Below the pieces are notes generated by a model. That model was given only the letters and a program-made list of their open reading frames with translations, had not been told where the DNA came from and did not search any database. Below are positions 26,101 to 35,500 of a DNA stretch of 64,000 nucleotides, one piece after another (positions within the stretch are counted from its first letter, which is position 1; the number at the start of each line of letters is the position of its first letter). The position numbers were made by a program, and so were the translations under genes. The stretch lies in assembly GCA_963774895.1 (NCBI GenBank), contig CAVZGN010000003.1, positions 1 to 64,000 on the forward strand, read 5' to 3'. This DNA is from REEB76 sp963774895 (lineage in GTDB: Bacteria; Pseudomonadota; Gammaproteobacteria; Natronospirales; REEB76).

Positions 26101-26230
26101 ACCTCAGCATTATGCTGAATATATGGTCGGTGGTTCGTCGGTGAATTGTGCTTCCCTGCACAATTCACCTGCCCTGGGTTCACGTCCCTGCAAACCCGCG
26201 CGAAGCGATACTTCGCGCCCACCCGTGCCC
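26101..26230. repeat. tRNA-Met-derived hairpin unit B
   Basis: The same architecture as unit A: ACCTCAGCATTATGCTGA, then GGTCGGTGGTTCG (tRNA variable/T-arm sequence), a perfect 12-bp hairpin GGTGAATTGTGC/GCACAATTCACC (26140-26169), GGGTT..AACCC, then GCGCGAAG/CTTCGCGC (26198-26218) and CCCACCCGTGCCCA resembling the tRNA 3' end. The terminal GCGCGAAG module and the flanking CCCACCCGT are shared with unit A. Confidence 0.65.
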
Positions 26231-26319
26231 AGCGATCAAATATATAACGTTTAATTCTGTTATATATACGCGTCTATTCACGCAACTTACATGCTATCTA
26301 TAGCATAGGAGAATAAATC

Positions 26320-26703
26320 ATGGCTTGGGTTAGTCTTGTTATATTGCTTGCCTTGCTTGAATACAGCCTGTTCGGCGCTTTGGTCAGCCGTGCTCGCGGT
26401 CGGTTCGGCATCAAGGCGCCTGCCACCACCGGCAATCCGGAGTTCGAACGTTATTTTCGCGTGCAACAGAACACGCTTGAAAGTCTGATTATCCTGCTCC
26501 CCGCGATGCTGATATTCGCCTGGTATCTGAGTGCTATCTGGTCAGCTGTGCTGGGATTGGCGTTCGTAGTGGCGCGGGGATTCTATGCCTACAGCTATGT
26601 TAGGGAACCGGCGTCGCGTCATTACCCGGCTGTGATCAGCGGCGTAGTGACGATGATTCTGATGTTGGGGGCTTTAGTGGGAGTCGTACTGAAGTTGATG
26701 TGA
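26320..26703 (+). CDS. MAPEG-family membrane protein
   Basis: A 127-residue protein with four membrane helices and the MAPEG signature GNPEFERYFRVQQNTLE between helices 1 and 2. MAPEG proteins include microsomal glutathione transferases and related enzymes that act on hydrophobic substrates in the inner membrane. GAGAATAAATC precedes the ATG. A gene for glutathione synthesis (gshA) lies 3 kb away, but direct linkage is not shown. The 3' end is convergent with the HD-GYP gene. Confidence 0.9.
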   Translation: MAWVSLVILLALLEYSLFGALVSRARGRFGIKAPATTGNPEFERYFRVQQNTLESLIILLPAMLIFAWYLSAIWSAVLGLAFVVARGFYAYSYVREPASRHYPAVISGVVTMILMLGALVGVVLKLM

Positions 26704-26734
26704 TCATTCAGGTGGCTGCAGTCACAGGTGCGTA

Positions 26735-27976
26735 TCATCGCATCTGTAGTTCCTCCAACAGGATCTGGCGCACATCGATCTTCACGGTCTTCGGGTCGAC
26801 GATCTCGCGCAGGCCCCATTCAGCAGAAAGCCCAGCGGATTCGATGAATCCCAGGTTCAGGGTACGCCGCGGCAACAAAGCTTTGGCGTCTGCATCCCGT
26901 ATCAAAAGTACCGTGGGGTGCAGTCGTTTCTTTTCATCGGAAGCCACGATGATAGCCAGGGAGTTGTTGCGCAGATAAACCAGGCTGCCCAGGGGATAGA
27001 TTCCAATCCAGCGTATAAAACTCTCGACCAGTTGCTTGCTGAAGTGCCTAGGGGCGCGTTTCGTGATGCGCGCCATGGCCGCCGAGGAAGTGAATTTTTC
27101 CCGGTAGCACTGGTCGGTGATATAGGAATCATAGACATCGCATAGGGACACCAGCTGTACATAGTCCGGGATCATCTCGTCTTTCAAACCATCCGGATAT
27201 CCGCTGCCATCCAGGCGTTCGTGATGATGGCGTACGATCTCCAGTACTCTGGGGTCAAGTCCGGCGTTGCTCTCAAGCTTGGTCGCGGCATAACCGGGAT
27301 GCAGCTTGATCAGATTGAATTCGTCTTTGCTTAGTTTTCCCGGCTTATCGCGGATCTGCTTGGGAATTTTGGCCATGCCGATGTCATGCAGCATCGCGCC
27401 TTCACCGACGACCGCCTTGAGCGCGGTATCCCAACCCAGGGCGCCGGCGAATCCGACCGCCAGGGTGGTGGTGTTCATGGCATGACGACCCATGGTGGCA
27501 TCCTGTTCTGAGAGGATGCGCATCCATTGGCTGGTCTTAGGATCGGCGGCGATGGTATCTATGAGGCGTGTGACCGCATTGCGGGTTTCGCGGAAGCGTT
27601 CGCGGCGATCACCAGAACTACTCTCGTTGGCGTCGCTCTCCGCGTATTGATTAAGTCTGACGACCGTATCGTCGCTCTGCGTCTTAATCTTACTGATGGT
27701 CTCACGCAGCTTCTCAAGGCCCTTCCATTCCTGGAATTCGACCGTGATGGTGCTGCCACGTACGGCGCTGTGCAGTTTCTTTTGGAGATGCAAGTCGGCG
27801 CTGGATTTGAGATCGTCCACGAATACATGCTTGCAGAACTGGCGCAACTGCGCGAGTTCCTCGTCGCTCTCGATGGTGAAACCCTGGAACATGAACGGCG
27901 TCCCGACCCACGGCCGGTCCAATTCGGCCACGTACATGCCTTTTTCCAATTCTTCAACGCGATACTGGATCTTCAT
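26735..27976 (-). CDS. HD-GYP domain cyclic-di-GMP phosphodiesterase
   Basis: A 413-residue cytoplasmic protein with an N-terminal DUF3391-type regulatory region (1-140) and a complete HD-GYP domain. Key residues: His-Asp at 197-198 in GAMLHDIGMAKIP, His at 226 (KLHPGYA), the HHHERLDGSGYPDGL motif with GYP at 259-261, and LCDVYDSY. It should hydrolyse c-di-GMP to pGpG or GMP. c-di-GMP often controls type IV pilus function and PilY1 signalling, so the pilus operons downstream are a plausible, unproven target. Confidence 0.92.
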   Translation of the reverse strand: MKIQYRVEELEKGMYVAELDRPWVGTPFMFQGFTIESDEELAQLRQFCKHVFVDDLKSSADLHLQKKLHSAVRGSTITVEFQEWKGLEKLRETISKIKTQSDDTVVRLNQYAESDANESSSGDRRERFRETRNAVTRLIDTIAADPKTSQWMRILSEQDATMGRHAMNTTTLAVGFAGALGWDTALKAVVGEGAMLHDIGMAKIPKQIRDKPGKLSKDEFNLIKLHPGYAATKLESNAGLDPRVLEIVRHHHERLDGSGYPDGLKDEMIPDYVQLVSLCDVYDSYITDQCYREKFTSSAAMARITKRAPRHFSKQLVESFIRWIGIYPLGSLVYLRNNSLAIIVASDEKKRLHPTVLLIRDADAKALLPRRTLNLGFIESAGLSAEWGLREIVDPKTVKIDVRQILLEELQMR

Positions 27977-28280
27977 GTTTGTGTACCAGTGAGCAGCGCG
28001 AAATTAGACCCTATAAGCATGTCATAACGAAGCCAACCGACCGTTGTTACACAAAAGACAGGTGGCCCTATCGAATCTTGAATAAGTGTACACCCGGCTT
28101 TACGTATCAACAGTGTAAGTGCATGAAATATCTGGACACAAGTATTTGGTCCGGACTAAGGGTGGTGTAGCAGCTGCTGAGATTCATCCAATGCCATTAT
28201 TTATTGCAATTAGCGATTGATATGGAGGCAGATATCGCGGCCAGTTATTCTGCTTATTGCAGCAGTAAATCATTGATTGA
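27977..28280. other. intergenic region, nothing recognised
   Basis: About 300 AT-rich bases between the HD-GYP start and the DUF1289 stop. They must hold the HD-GYP promoter. I see no RNA gene, convincing operator or repeat; a short TCCGGA palindrome at about 28152 is the only structure. Confidence 0.5.
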
Positions 28281-28481
28281 TTATCCCGGGTTCGGTAGGT
28301 TGTAACGCCGCTTGCGTGCCGCACGTCGTTCCGCAGAAGCTTTTAAGGTTGTGCCTTTCTCCTGTTCCGGCATATCCGACCAGCGACGGATTTCATCCAG
28401 CGTGCGTCCACAGCCTATGCAGATATCATCCTCATCCAGGCAGCAGATGCTCACGCAGGGAGAGGAGACCAAATCACTCAT
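28281..28481 (-). CDS. DUF1289 family protein
   Basis: A 66-residue protein with the DUF1289 cysteine pattern: SPCVSICCLDEDDICIGCGR followed by TLDEIRRW. The four conserved cysteines are likely a small metal site. Family members (E. coli YdhL) have no established function. The C-terminus is rich in Arg and Lys. It overlaps nothing and lies 36 bases from the end of the exchanger gene transcribed into it on the same strand. Confidence 0.88.
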   Translation of the reverse strand: MSDLVSSPCVSICCLDEDDICIGCGRTLDEIRRWSDMPEQEKGTTLKASAERRAARKRRYNLPNPG

Positions 28482-28517
28482 GCCATTAACCGCTGTAGTG
28501 GATAGACAACTGTAGGC

Positions 28518-29525
28518 TTACTCCAAGAGAATAAAGAGCAGGGCATAGGCAAGTCCACTGAAGATCAGCCAGGCAGGCGTGAACCGCCGGCTGACGCACA
28601 ATAGCAGGACCCAGAGGGCGGCACCAAAAGTCAGCCCCATGGACCAGAGGATGTCGGTTTGTGGCTGCCATCCATTCAGCTGCATGCCGAAGGCAGTCAG
28701 CAGGCTGCCCTGAAAGACCAGCGCACCGGTGATGTTGCCAAAGGCCAGGGTATCTTTGCCGCGGCGTATCCACAGGATACTGTTGACCTTCTCCGGCATC
28801 TCCGTGGCCACCGGGACGATCAGCAGCGACAACAGCAGGGCACTGATACCGGTGGACCCAGCCAGTTGTTCAACGCCGTACACGAACATTTTGGCGCCGA
28901 TGATGATGAGCATCAGACCCAGGGTCAATTGTGTCAGCTCCGTCCACAACGCGTGTGGAATTCCACTGTGCTGCAACCACAATCGGTGTTCGGTGCGGGT
29001 GCCATGACCATTAAGCACCAGCATTTTGGAAGCACGCACGGTATTGGCCACATAGCTAATGTACAGGAATACCAATGCGACACCTACCAGGATGCGCGCG
29101 CCCGGCGGGTGTGCCGGTATAAACAGAGACAACAGTGCAATGATGAAAGCGGCCATAAAATACAGCAGGTCACGCAGAAAGCCGCTGATTTCGGGTTTCA
29201 GATGCATGTGCCAGCCGCGCTTCATACCGGCGAATACCGCCAGCAATGCCATGGCGATGGAAACCAGCATCAGCGGTGCCCCGAGGATTGCACCGATACC
29301 AACATGACTACGTATTTCCAAATTTGCACCGCCGAACAATACCGCGACTACGGGTACCAGGGTTTCGGGCAATGCGGTGGCGACAGCTGCAAACACTGAG
29401 CCAACCAGTCCTTCCGAGAGTGAAAGACGCTGGCCCACATGTTCGAGCGCATTGGTGAAAAATTGAGAACCGGCGAGGATGATGAGCAGCGCCAGAAACA
29501 GTATGCCAATATCGATGCCCAGCAT
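28518..29525 (-). CDS. CaCA-superfamily cation exchanger
   Basis: A 335-residue membrane protein of the sodium/calcium exchanger fold, with about ten helices in two halves. The alpha repeats are visible: FAAVATALPETLVPVVAVL near residue 45 and VPVATEMPEKVNSILW near residue 245, each with the ion-coordinating acidic residue after Pro. It would exchange Ca2+ or another cation for Na+ or H+. The loop between halves is long and carries GHGTRTEHRLWLQ. The same-strand DUF1289 gene follows. Confidence 0.88.
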   Translation of the reverse strand: MLGIDIGILFLALLIILAGSQFFTNALEHVGQRLSLSEGLVGSVFAAVATALPETLVPVVAVLFGGANLEIRSHVGIGAILGAPLMLVSIAMALLAVFAGMKRGWHMHLKPEISGFLRDLLYFMAAFIIALLSLFIPAHPPGARILVGVALVFLYISYVANTVRASKMLVLNGHGTRTEHRLWLQHSGIPHALWTELTQLTLGLMLIIIGAKMFVYGVEQLAGSTGISALLLSLLIVPVATEMPEKVNSILWIRRGKDTLAFGNITGALVFQGSLLTAFGMQLNGWQPQTDILWSMGLTFGAALWVLLLCVSRRFTPAWLIFSGLAYALLFILLE

Positions 29526-29607
29526 CGATCAAATCCCTGTACAGATACGCTGTATGTCTAAGCCGCGCACCGGTTCCACACGCCTCGATATATTCATTGC
29601 GATAGGT

Positions 29608-29829
29608 TCAGCGACTGATTTTGGTATAGACGACGCTTGGCCTGTCGCCGCGGCGCGAATAGATATGTTCACGGCTGTATTGTTCATAGTCCGCATCGCG
29701 CTGCTGCTCGCTATCGTACCAGCGATAGGCTTCCCAATCCGGACCCAGCAGGTGCGGGGCCGACATGGGATCGTCCGGCGACAGGCTGCAGCGGATGCCG
29801 AAACGTTTGTGCGATGCCTGGTTTGTCAT
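29608..29829 (-). CDS. small conserved-looking hypothetical protein
   Basis: A 73-residue soluble protein rich in charged and aromatic residues, with a motif-like run HLLGPDWEAYRWY and then YSRRGDRPSVVYTKIS. The density of Trp, Tyr and His in a short frame, together with the absence of a competing frame, argues that it is real. It lies just downstream of gshA on the same strand and may be cotranscribed. Function unknown. Confidence 0.65.
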   Translation of the reverse strand: MTNQASHKRFGIRCSLSPDDPMSAPHLLGPDWEAYRWYDSEQQRDADYEQYSREHIYSRRGDRPSVVYTKISR

Positions 29830-29914
29830 AGGGTTCTCACGGTAATAACGATTCAGGTTATTTTAATCCAGTCGGCATGCGTAACCATCCGCCGACCAAG
29901 GCCGATATTTATAT

Positions 29915-31489
29915 TCAAGTCTGTAAAAAGTAATTCTGCAGATATTCATCAAACGAGAGTTTATCTGTTGCTTCGATCTGCCGCTGGTTTTCCAGGGATT
30001 CCGCAGTCAGTTGCTCAAAATGCTTTTGGGTAACTGCCGGCAGGCGGCGTTGCAGGAAAAAATTCCGATGGGTTTCCGAGAGACGCTTGGCGAAACGGAA
30101 GAAACTCTCGCCATGAGCACGCATATCGGCCAGTAAGCGTGCGGAGGGTAGGCGTTCAGTATCAGCCAGGTCCTGGTGCCGTGCCTGCAAACTGGCGTAG
30201 TAGGGTCTGGATGGATCATCACCGTCAAGAATCTCACAAATACCGTCCATCTGGCCGATGATCTCAGTGGCCCAGTCGCGCAGCAGGACTTCGCGCCCGG
30301 CACGCAGCATCTTGAGCACCGGATCTCGGCCACGGCGTGCGGTTTGTGACTGATTGCGATAGATGGCTTGCTGTTCAACATCTGAGACTGGTGGGCTGTC
30401 GATAAGCAGGCACCAGCAAAGCAGGGCTTCGATGAAACGCAGGGTCTGTGTATCCGCGCCCACCGGATCGAAGGCATTCACATCCAGGGCTCTTATCTCG
30501 GCATACATGACACCGCGCTTCTTGAGCGCCAGTGCTGCGCGTTCGCCGGGATTGATGGGTTGCTTGGGGCGCGCGAATGAATAGTACTCATTCTCAATCT
30601 GCAGGATGTTGGCGTTCAACTGCCGGTACTCGCCATCGACCTTGACACCAATGCGCTGGTACTCGGGTTCCGGGGTGCTGATGGCATGCGTGAGGGTATC
30701 GACGTAATCCGTGAGACTGTTATAACGCACGCCCACGCGCGCCTGGTTCTTGTTCTTGTAGCCGATATCGCTCATGCGCAGGGAAGTAGCGTGCGGTTCG
30801 TACAGGGTGTAGGGATCGAATTGCTTGAAATCCGGATAATGGCCGTGGAAGAAGCTCTTGCAGACTGCCGGCGAAGCCCCGAAGAAATACAGCAACAGCC
30901 AGCTGACGCGCTGGAAATTGCGCAACATACCGAAATAGGCATCGTCCACGAACTCCCGTAACCGCCGTCGGTCCTGTTGGAGCTCGCGCAGCACCGGCCA
31001 GAGCGCTTCAGGAAACGAATAGTTGAAGTGCACGCCGGCGATAGTCTGCATGCTGCGGCCGTAGCGCCAGCCTAGACCACGGCGGTAAATGTGCTTCATC
31101 ATGCCGACATTGGAATGCCCGTATTCGGCGATGGGGATGTTGGCGTCGTCATCCAGTGCGCACGGCATGCTGGTGGCCCACAGCATCTCACCGTCCAGAT
31201 GTTGATAGACGAAACTGTGGATATCGCACAGGAAACCGATGGCATCAGGCGCCGTGGGTTGCGGCGGCGTCACCAGCTCGATGAGCGCTTCAGAATAATC
31301 CGTGGTGATCTGCGGGTGAGTAAGGGCCGCACCCAATGCTCTGGGATGGGGTGTATGCGCTAGACAGCCTTTAGCGTCGACGCGCAGGCTTTCCTTCTCC
31401 AGGCCCTTGAGGCCACCGCGTAACAGCTTGGCACTGCCATGATTGAGCAGTTGCGAAAGCCGCTGTTCGTGATCAGTGCTGGTAGGCAT
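29915..31489 (-). CDS. gshA: glutamate-cysteine ligase
   Basis: GshA joins glutamate and cysteine with ATP, the rate-limiting step of glutathione synthesis. The 524 residues match the proteobacterial (E. coli type) family in length. Recognisable: GLEKESLRVDAKG at the N-terminus, TDYSEALIELVTPP, the HYPDFKQFDPYTLYEPHATS segment, and VMYAEIRALDVNAFDPVG. gshB is not in this window. The gene has about 200 bases upstream before the pilE1 terminator. Confidence 0.96.
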   Translation of the reverse strand: MPTSTDHEQRLSQLLNHGSAKLLRGGLKGLEKESLRVDAKGCLAHTPHPRALGAALTHPQITTDYSEALIELVTPPQPTAPDAIGFLCDIHSFVYQHLDGEMLWATSMPCALDDDANIPIAEYGHSNVGMMKHIYRRGLGWRYGRSMQTIAGVHFNYSFPEALWPVLRELQQDRRRLREFVDDAYFGMLRNFQRVSWLLLYFFGASPAVCKSFFHGHYPDFKQFDPYTLYEPHATSLRMSDIGYKNKNQARVGVRYNSLTDYVDTLTHAISTPEPEYQRIGVKVDGEYRQLNANILQIENEYYSFARPKQPINPGERAALALKKRGVMYAEIRALDVNAFDPVGADTQTLRFIEALLCWCLLIDSPPVSDVEQQAIYRNQSQTARRGRDPVLKMLRAGREVLLRDWATEIIGQMDGICEILDGDDPSRPYYASLQARHQDLADTERLPSARLLADMRAHGESFFRFAKRLSETHRNFFLQRRLPAVTQKHFEQLTAESLENQRQIEATDKLSFDEYLQNYFLQT

Positions 31490-31695
31490 GCGACATCCCG
31501 GGATGGGGACGTATGGTGGCGTATATCAGGTTGTGAGCGCAAGCGGTTGCAGCGTGCACCACATCATAGGCGGCGGTTACTGCGGCGATATTTATCGCGG
31601 GTAACGAGGGCGTCTTTATATGTGTGATACAGCCTACGTACAGCCGGCATCGCGGCGTGTAACGCCGTTCCTGCAAATATCGATTCAGGACTATT

Positions 31696-31724
31696 CAAAA
31701 AAAGAGGCCGGCAATAGCCGGCCG
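31696..31724 (-). terminator. terminator of pilus operon 1
   Basis: GGCCGGC (31706-31712) and GCCGGCC (31717-31723) with an AATA loop; on the minus strand a run of seven T follows. It lies about 20 bases after the pilE1 stop. The same hairpin, with surrounding bases, ends operon 2 at 39384-39412. Confidence 0.85.
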
Positions 31725-31745
31725 GGAGGCGGGAACCGATAGGTA

Positions 31746-32180
31746 TCAGGAACCCCAGCAGGCGGGGTCACTGGCACCCAAAGAATTGGTGGCGGCCTTG
31801 GTGCCGGTCTGGTCAATCGTGAAGGTTTTACAATCCGTATCGTTGAGCTGATTGCCGGTAGCCGTGACCGTGAGCGTGTAGGCATTGGTGCTGATGACTG
31901 GAGCCGGTGACAGGGTGTAATAGGTGTATTGGGTGAACGACACCAGCGGCGGAGCGCAAACGTTGCCATTGCCGTTATAGCCAAAGTACTGGGTGTAGCA
32001 GCGTTCCAGATTCTGTGAATCCATCATCAGCAGGTTTTCGGCATCCGAGCGGTGGGACTTCAATACTGAACGTTCATAGGACGGATAGGCGATGGCCGCA
32101 ATGATGCCGATGATCAGTACCACGATCATCAGTTCGATCAGGGAAAAACCGGCATAGCCTGACAGCTGCATCCTATTCAT
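31746..32180 (-). CDS. pilE: type IV pilin-like protein PilE, copy 1
   Basis: A 144-residue type IV minor pilin. The prepilin peptidase site and N-terminal helix are GFSLIELMIVVLIIGIIAAI (cleavage after Gly, Phe becomes N-methylated, Glu at position 5). The C-terminal half has four cysteines, including CYTQYFGYNG and DPACWGS. It is the last gene of operon 1 and overlaps the PilY2-like gene by 4 bases. Bases 31960-32147 are identical to the second pilE, while flanking sequence is diverged. In Pseudomonas this position encodes PilE, part of the pilus-priming minor pilin complex. Confidence 0.92.
   Translation of the reverse strand: MNRMQLSGYAGFSLIELMIVVLIIGIIAAIAYPSYERSVLKSHRSDAENLLMMDSQNLERCYTQYFGYNGNGNVCAPPLVSFTQYTYYTLSPAPVISTNAYTLTVTATGNQLNDTDCKTFTIDQTGTKAATNSLGASDPACWGS
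31960..32147 (-). repeat. 188-bp tract identical to the other pilE copy
   Basis: This is identical base for base to 39651-39838. It covers the signal cleavage region, N-terminal helix and the next ~40 codons of pilE1. Identity stops sharply on both sides (AACCGGCATAGCC versus ATCCGCGCACATC at one end), which is typical of a gene-conversion patch. Confidence 0.85.
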
Positions 32181-32506
32181 TGTGATTCGGGCGGCAGTAC
32201 CACGATATTCGTGATCTGGGATTTATGATCTGCAACTGGACCATTCTCGATGATTTGTATTTTCATCCCTTTCTGCAGACCGCCGATATTCTTTACCTGG
32301 TCACTCACATATGCGGCCTTGGGTGAGATCTTATACACATGGCCGTTTATGGTCACAGTATTATTGGCGTAGTTGATATCCTCCACCACGCCACTGCTGA
32401 TATTTTCCAGCGGTACTGCGTAACTCGCGAATGCGGCGGGGCATAGAATCACTATCGTGAACAATGTTGCCACAGCCCAGCGAATAATTGTACGTGATGT
32501 CAACAT
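32177..32506 (-). CDS. PilY2-position small exported protein, copy 1
   Basis: A 109-residue protein with a Sec signal (hydrophobic run TLFTIVILCPAAFASY). The mature part contains a beta pattern GVVEDINYANNTVTINGHVYKIS that recurs in the operon 2 homologue (GLIENIDYQQHSITVNGQTY). It lies between pilY1 and pilE, the place of pilY2 in Pseudomonas aeruginosa, but homology to PilY2 is not shown by eye; the repeat resembles DUF5666-type folds. It probably acts in the periplasm in pilus assembly. It overlaps pilE by 4 bases. Confidence 0.75.
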   Translation of the reverse strand: MLTSRTIIRWAVATLFTIVILCPAAFASYAVPLENISSGVVEDINYANNTVTINGHVYKISPKAAYVSDQVKNIGGLQKGMKIQIIENGPVADHKSQITNIVVLPPESQ

Positions 32507-32545
32507 GGTGCTGATCTCCTATAAATATTTCCTGAGCGACAACCG

Positions 32546-35500
32546 CTAGTCGGGGATCTCACGCCAGGACTGACGCTGATTCGGTGGCGGAGCCTGGCCC
32601 ACGTTCTTGATCTGGCCATTGGATTCCGATACCAGTTTAACCGCTCCGAGGTCACCCAGGCTTGCTGAGATGATGGTGGGAGAGGCCGAATACACCGTAC
32701 CCAGATACAGGCCCACCGGGTTCTGACCGCCGACTTGATCGCCGGAATTCAACTGGCCGTCGTTGTTGAGATCTAGTTCCGGATTCGGGAAGCTGCCGCC
32801 GGTTGCGTAGTTCACGGCCAGCAGCCAGGACTGTCCGCCCACCGTGCAACTGCTGGTATTGGGCACATAGGTGGTAAATACCACGGCCTGGTTTTCAAGC
32901 CGCGGATTGGCAACTACGCGTTCACCGGAGATGGACAGATTTTCATACCAACCATACTGGCTGCCCCAGTTGATGGGTGTACTGCTCACCGTGCGCACGA
33001 TGGTCCCCGAGGGTCCCGCCGTGGGCGCAGACAGTGTCTGCTGCGCCAAGTTGCTGCGGAGGAGCACAGATGACAATCCTGGCTTATCCCAGACCCCGTA
33101 GAATGTCTGGACACCGGTGGTGCTGAGATCCGGCGTGCCCAGGAGCTGGCCGGTGCCGAAGTATACGATGGTGCCCAAGTCACGCGGGAAATCGGGGTGC
33201 AGCGAGACCACCGGCGCAGTGGTAATGGGCTGTGGGTTGCTTAAAGAATCACGCGCCTGGAACAACAACTGCACGGTCCAGTTGGTGGGGTTGGCACTGG
33301 AGATGTTGACCTTCCAGAGATTGCCCTGCAGGTCGCCGGCATACACGGTGTCGTCAGGCAAAGACAGGGCACCGCCGCTGTTGATGGCCACCGGGCTCGA
33401 CAGGCCGTTGGGCAGCGCCGCATTGCAGGGGTTGGGTGTGACCGAGGCACACAGATCGATGCGTGTGAGCAGCGCCCCAGTCTGGGCGTTCACCGCATAC
33501 AGGTAGGGCTTGGCATTGCTGTTGTTGTAACCATTGCCGAAGAACACCACGAAATTGGAGCCAGTGACGTTGGTATATGCAATGAAGGGTTGGCTGTAGG
33601 TCAGTCCCAGATAGGTGTCGGTGAACTCCCACTTCACGTTGGATGCCAGGGTGGTTTCGCTGGTGATGCTGGCGGGATTGGTCACATCCAGGGCGTAGAT
33701 GCTTTTGCCGCCCGCGTTCAATCCGCCGATCACCAATGTATGCCAGCTGTTGTCGCTGAACTGCACATCGCCGGAGGTGGGCGAGCCGTCCACGAAGAAC
33801 TGGTGTGCTTGGTTGTAGGTGACTTTGGTGAGATTCACCAGATTCGCGAACACGCCATTGGGAACATAGGCGAACTCTTCATTGCCGGTGTTCGGATCGA
33901 AGGCATGCAACATGCCGTCGTTGGCGCCCACGTAAAGCACCGCAGGACGGTTGACCTGGGCCAGCTCAAAACTCACATAGGTGGGATCCTGATAGGGTCC
34001 GTTGGGTGGGCCCACGTACAGCGGATTGCTGTCAACGATGTCGCCGAGCAGGTGGCTGCGGTCGCGGTAGGTGCCGCCATTGTGGGTTTCCAGCGCATGA
34101 CTGCCGCGCAGGTAGTTCACCACATTCTGGATGGTGGCGTTAGTGGTACCGAGATCCAGTCCCAGGGTAGTGGACTGGGTGATGCCGTAGCCGGCGCCAT
34201 ATTCGAAGGGCGTGCCGCTGCTGGAAGGCGGATTCCAGGTAGCGATGATCCGGCTGCCGGGCGCCTGGCTATCCAGCTGTGTCTGGCTGGCCCACATGGG
34301 CGCGGTGGTGTTCACGGTGCCGTCGGAAAGGATCGGATAGGCCACCAGGTTGCCGGTCCAGTCCTGGTAGGGCTGGTCAGCGGAGGTGAACTGGGCCTGG
34401 TAGGCCACGGCACCGGCTTTGAGGCCGGTGGAATTCACCGCCGCGGAACTGGTGGACATGTTGGCCGCCTGGATGGCGGATAGGATCGCGGTCATATCGA
34501 TGGCCACCTGGTCAGGGCTGGTAGCCGCGAAATAATTGCCGGTGTTGCCCGCGATCGCCATAGCCGTGAGCGTGGCGGCAGCCTGGGGATTCTGGCTCGG
34601 ATCGACGCCGGCGCCCACACCGATGATGTAGGTCTTGACCGGATTGGCGCTGTTCGCGAGCGCCTTCAACTCGGTGATGGTATCCGTGAGCGCCTGGTCG
34701 TTGGTGGAATTGAGCGAGCCGTCGCCATTGAAGGTGGCGGTCACGCCATAACCATTGGGTGGATTCTGTGCCGACTGGCTGCCGAGCGGCGGCCAGAGGT
34801 TGCTGCTCAGGTCCTGGGTGGGCAAACCGTCGGTGATCATGATCACATAGCGCTGCGGCGGGCAGCCGTTGCTGGACGCCGGATTGGTATTGAAATAGGC
34901 CAGTGCCTTGGAAAGCAATCCGGCCATCGGCGATTGCACCGCCAAGGCCTTGACTTCGCTAGTGCCGCCGTTGTTGGTCTCCGGTTGCAGGTAGGGCGTG
35001 AACTTGTTGATGACCGTCTGGATCTGGGCCTGGGTGGGATTGGTGCCAGCGGTCTGCAGCGACAGGATCAGGTTGCCAGTGGTGGCACTTTGGGTGGTGT
35101 AATAGCCAAAGCCACGCGATATGTACATGGTCTGGGGTTGATAGGGTACGAAGCCCGCATTCGTGGGGCCGACAGTAGGTGCGCAGGCATTGATCTCGCT
35201 GGGGTAACTGACGGTGATACTACCAGCCTCATATTGAGCCAATGATCTATTCGGAGGAAATGGCGTTGCAGGGCTGGTAGTGCCGTACACCAGACATACC
35301 GGGTCGGCGTAACCGTTTGGGGCATACAGTACGTCATTGACAGTCGGATCATCGCTGGAGAACTGCACGTTCATATAGGGCATGGTCATCAGGTTGGCAC
35401 CCAGCTTGGCCTTCATGCTGTTACAGTCGTTGTAGACGGTATTGCCGGACACCTGGTTGTAGCAGGGATTGGCGATATATTCGCCCACCGGTGGTGCCGG

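Noticed and set aside
28659..29399. 246-codon plus-strand frame opposite the cation exchanger
   Set aside because: Gln/His-rich antisense of a hydrophobic membrane protein, with no independent support.
33590..34483. Long plus-strand frame opposite pilY1 copy 1
   Set aside because: It lies wholly inside a well-supported gene on the other strand, and its Gly/Val/His-rich composition mirrors the codon pattern of that gene.
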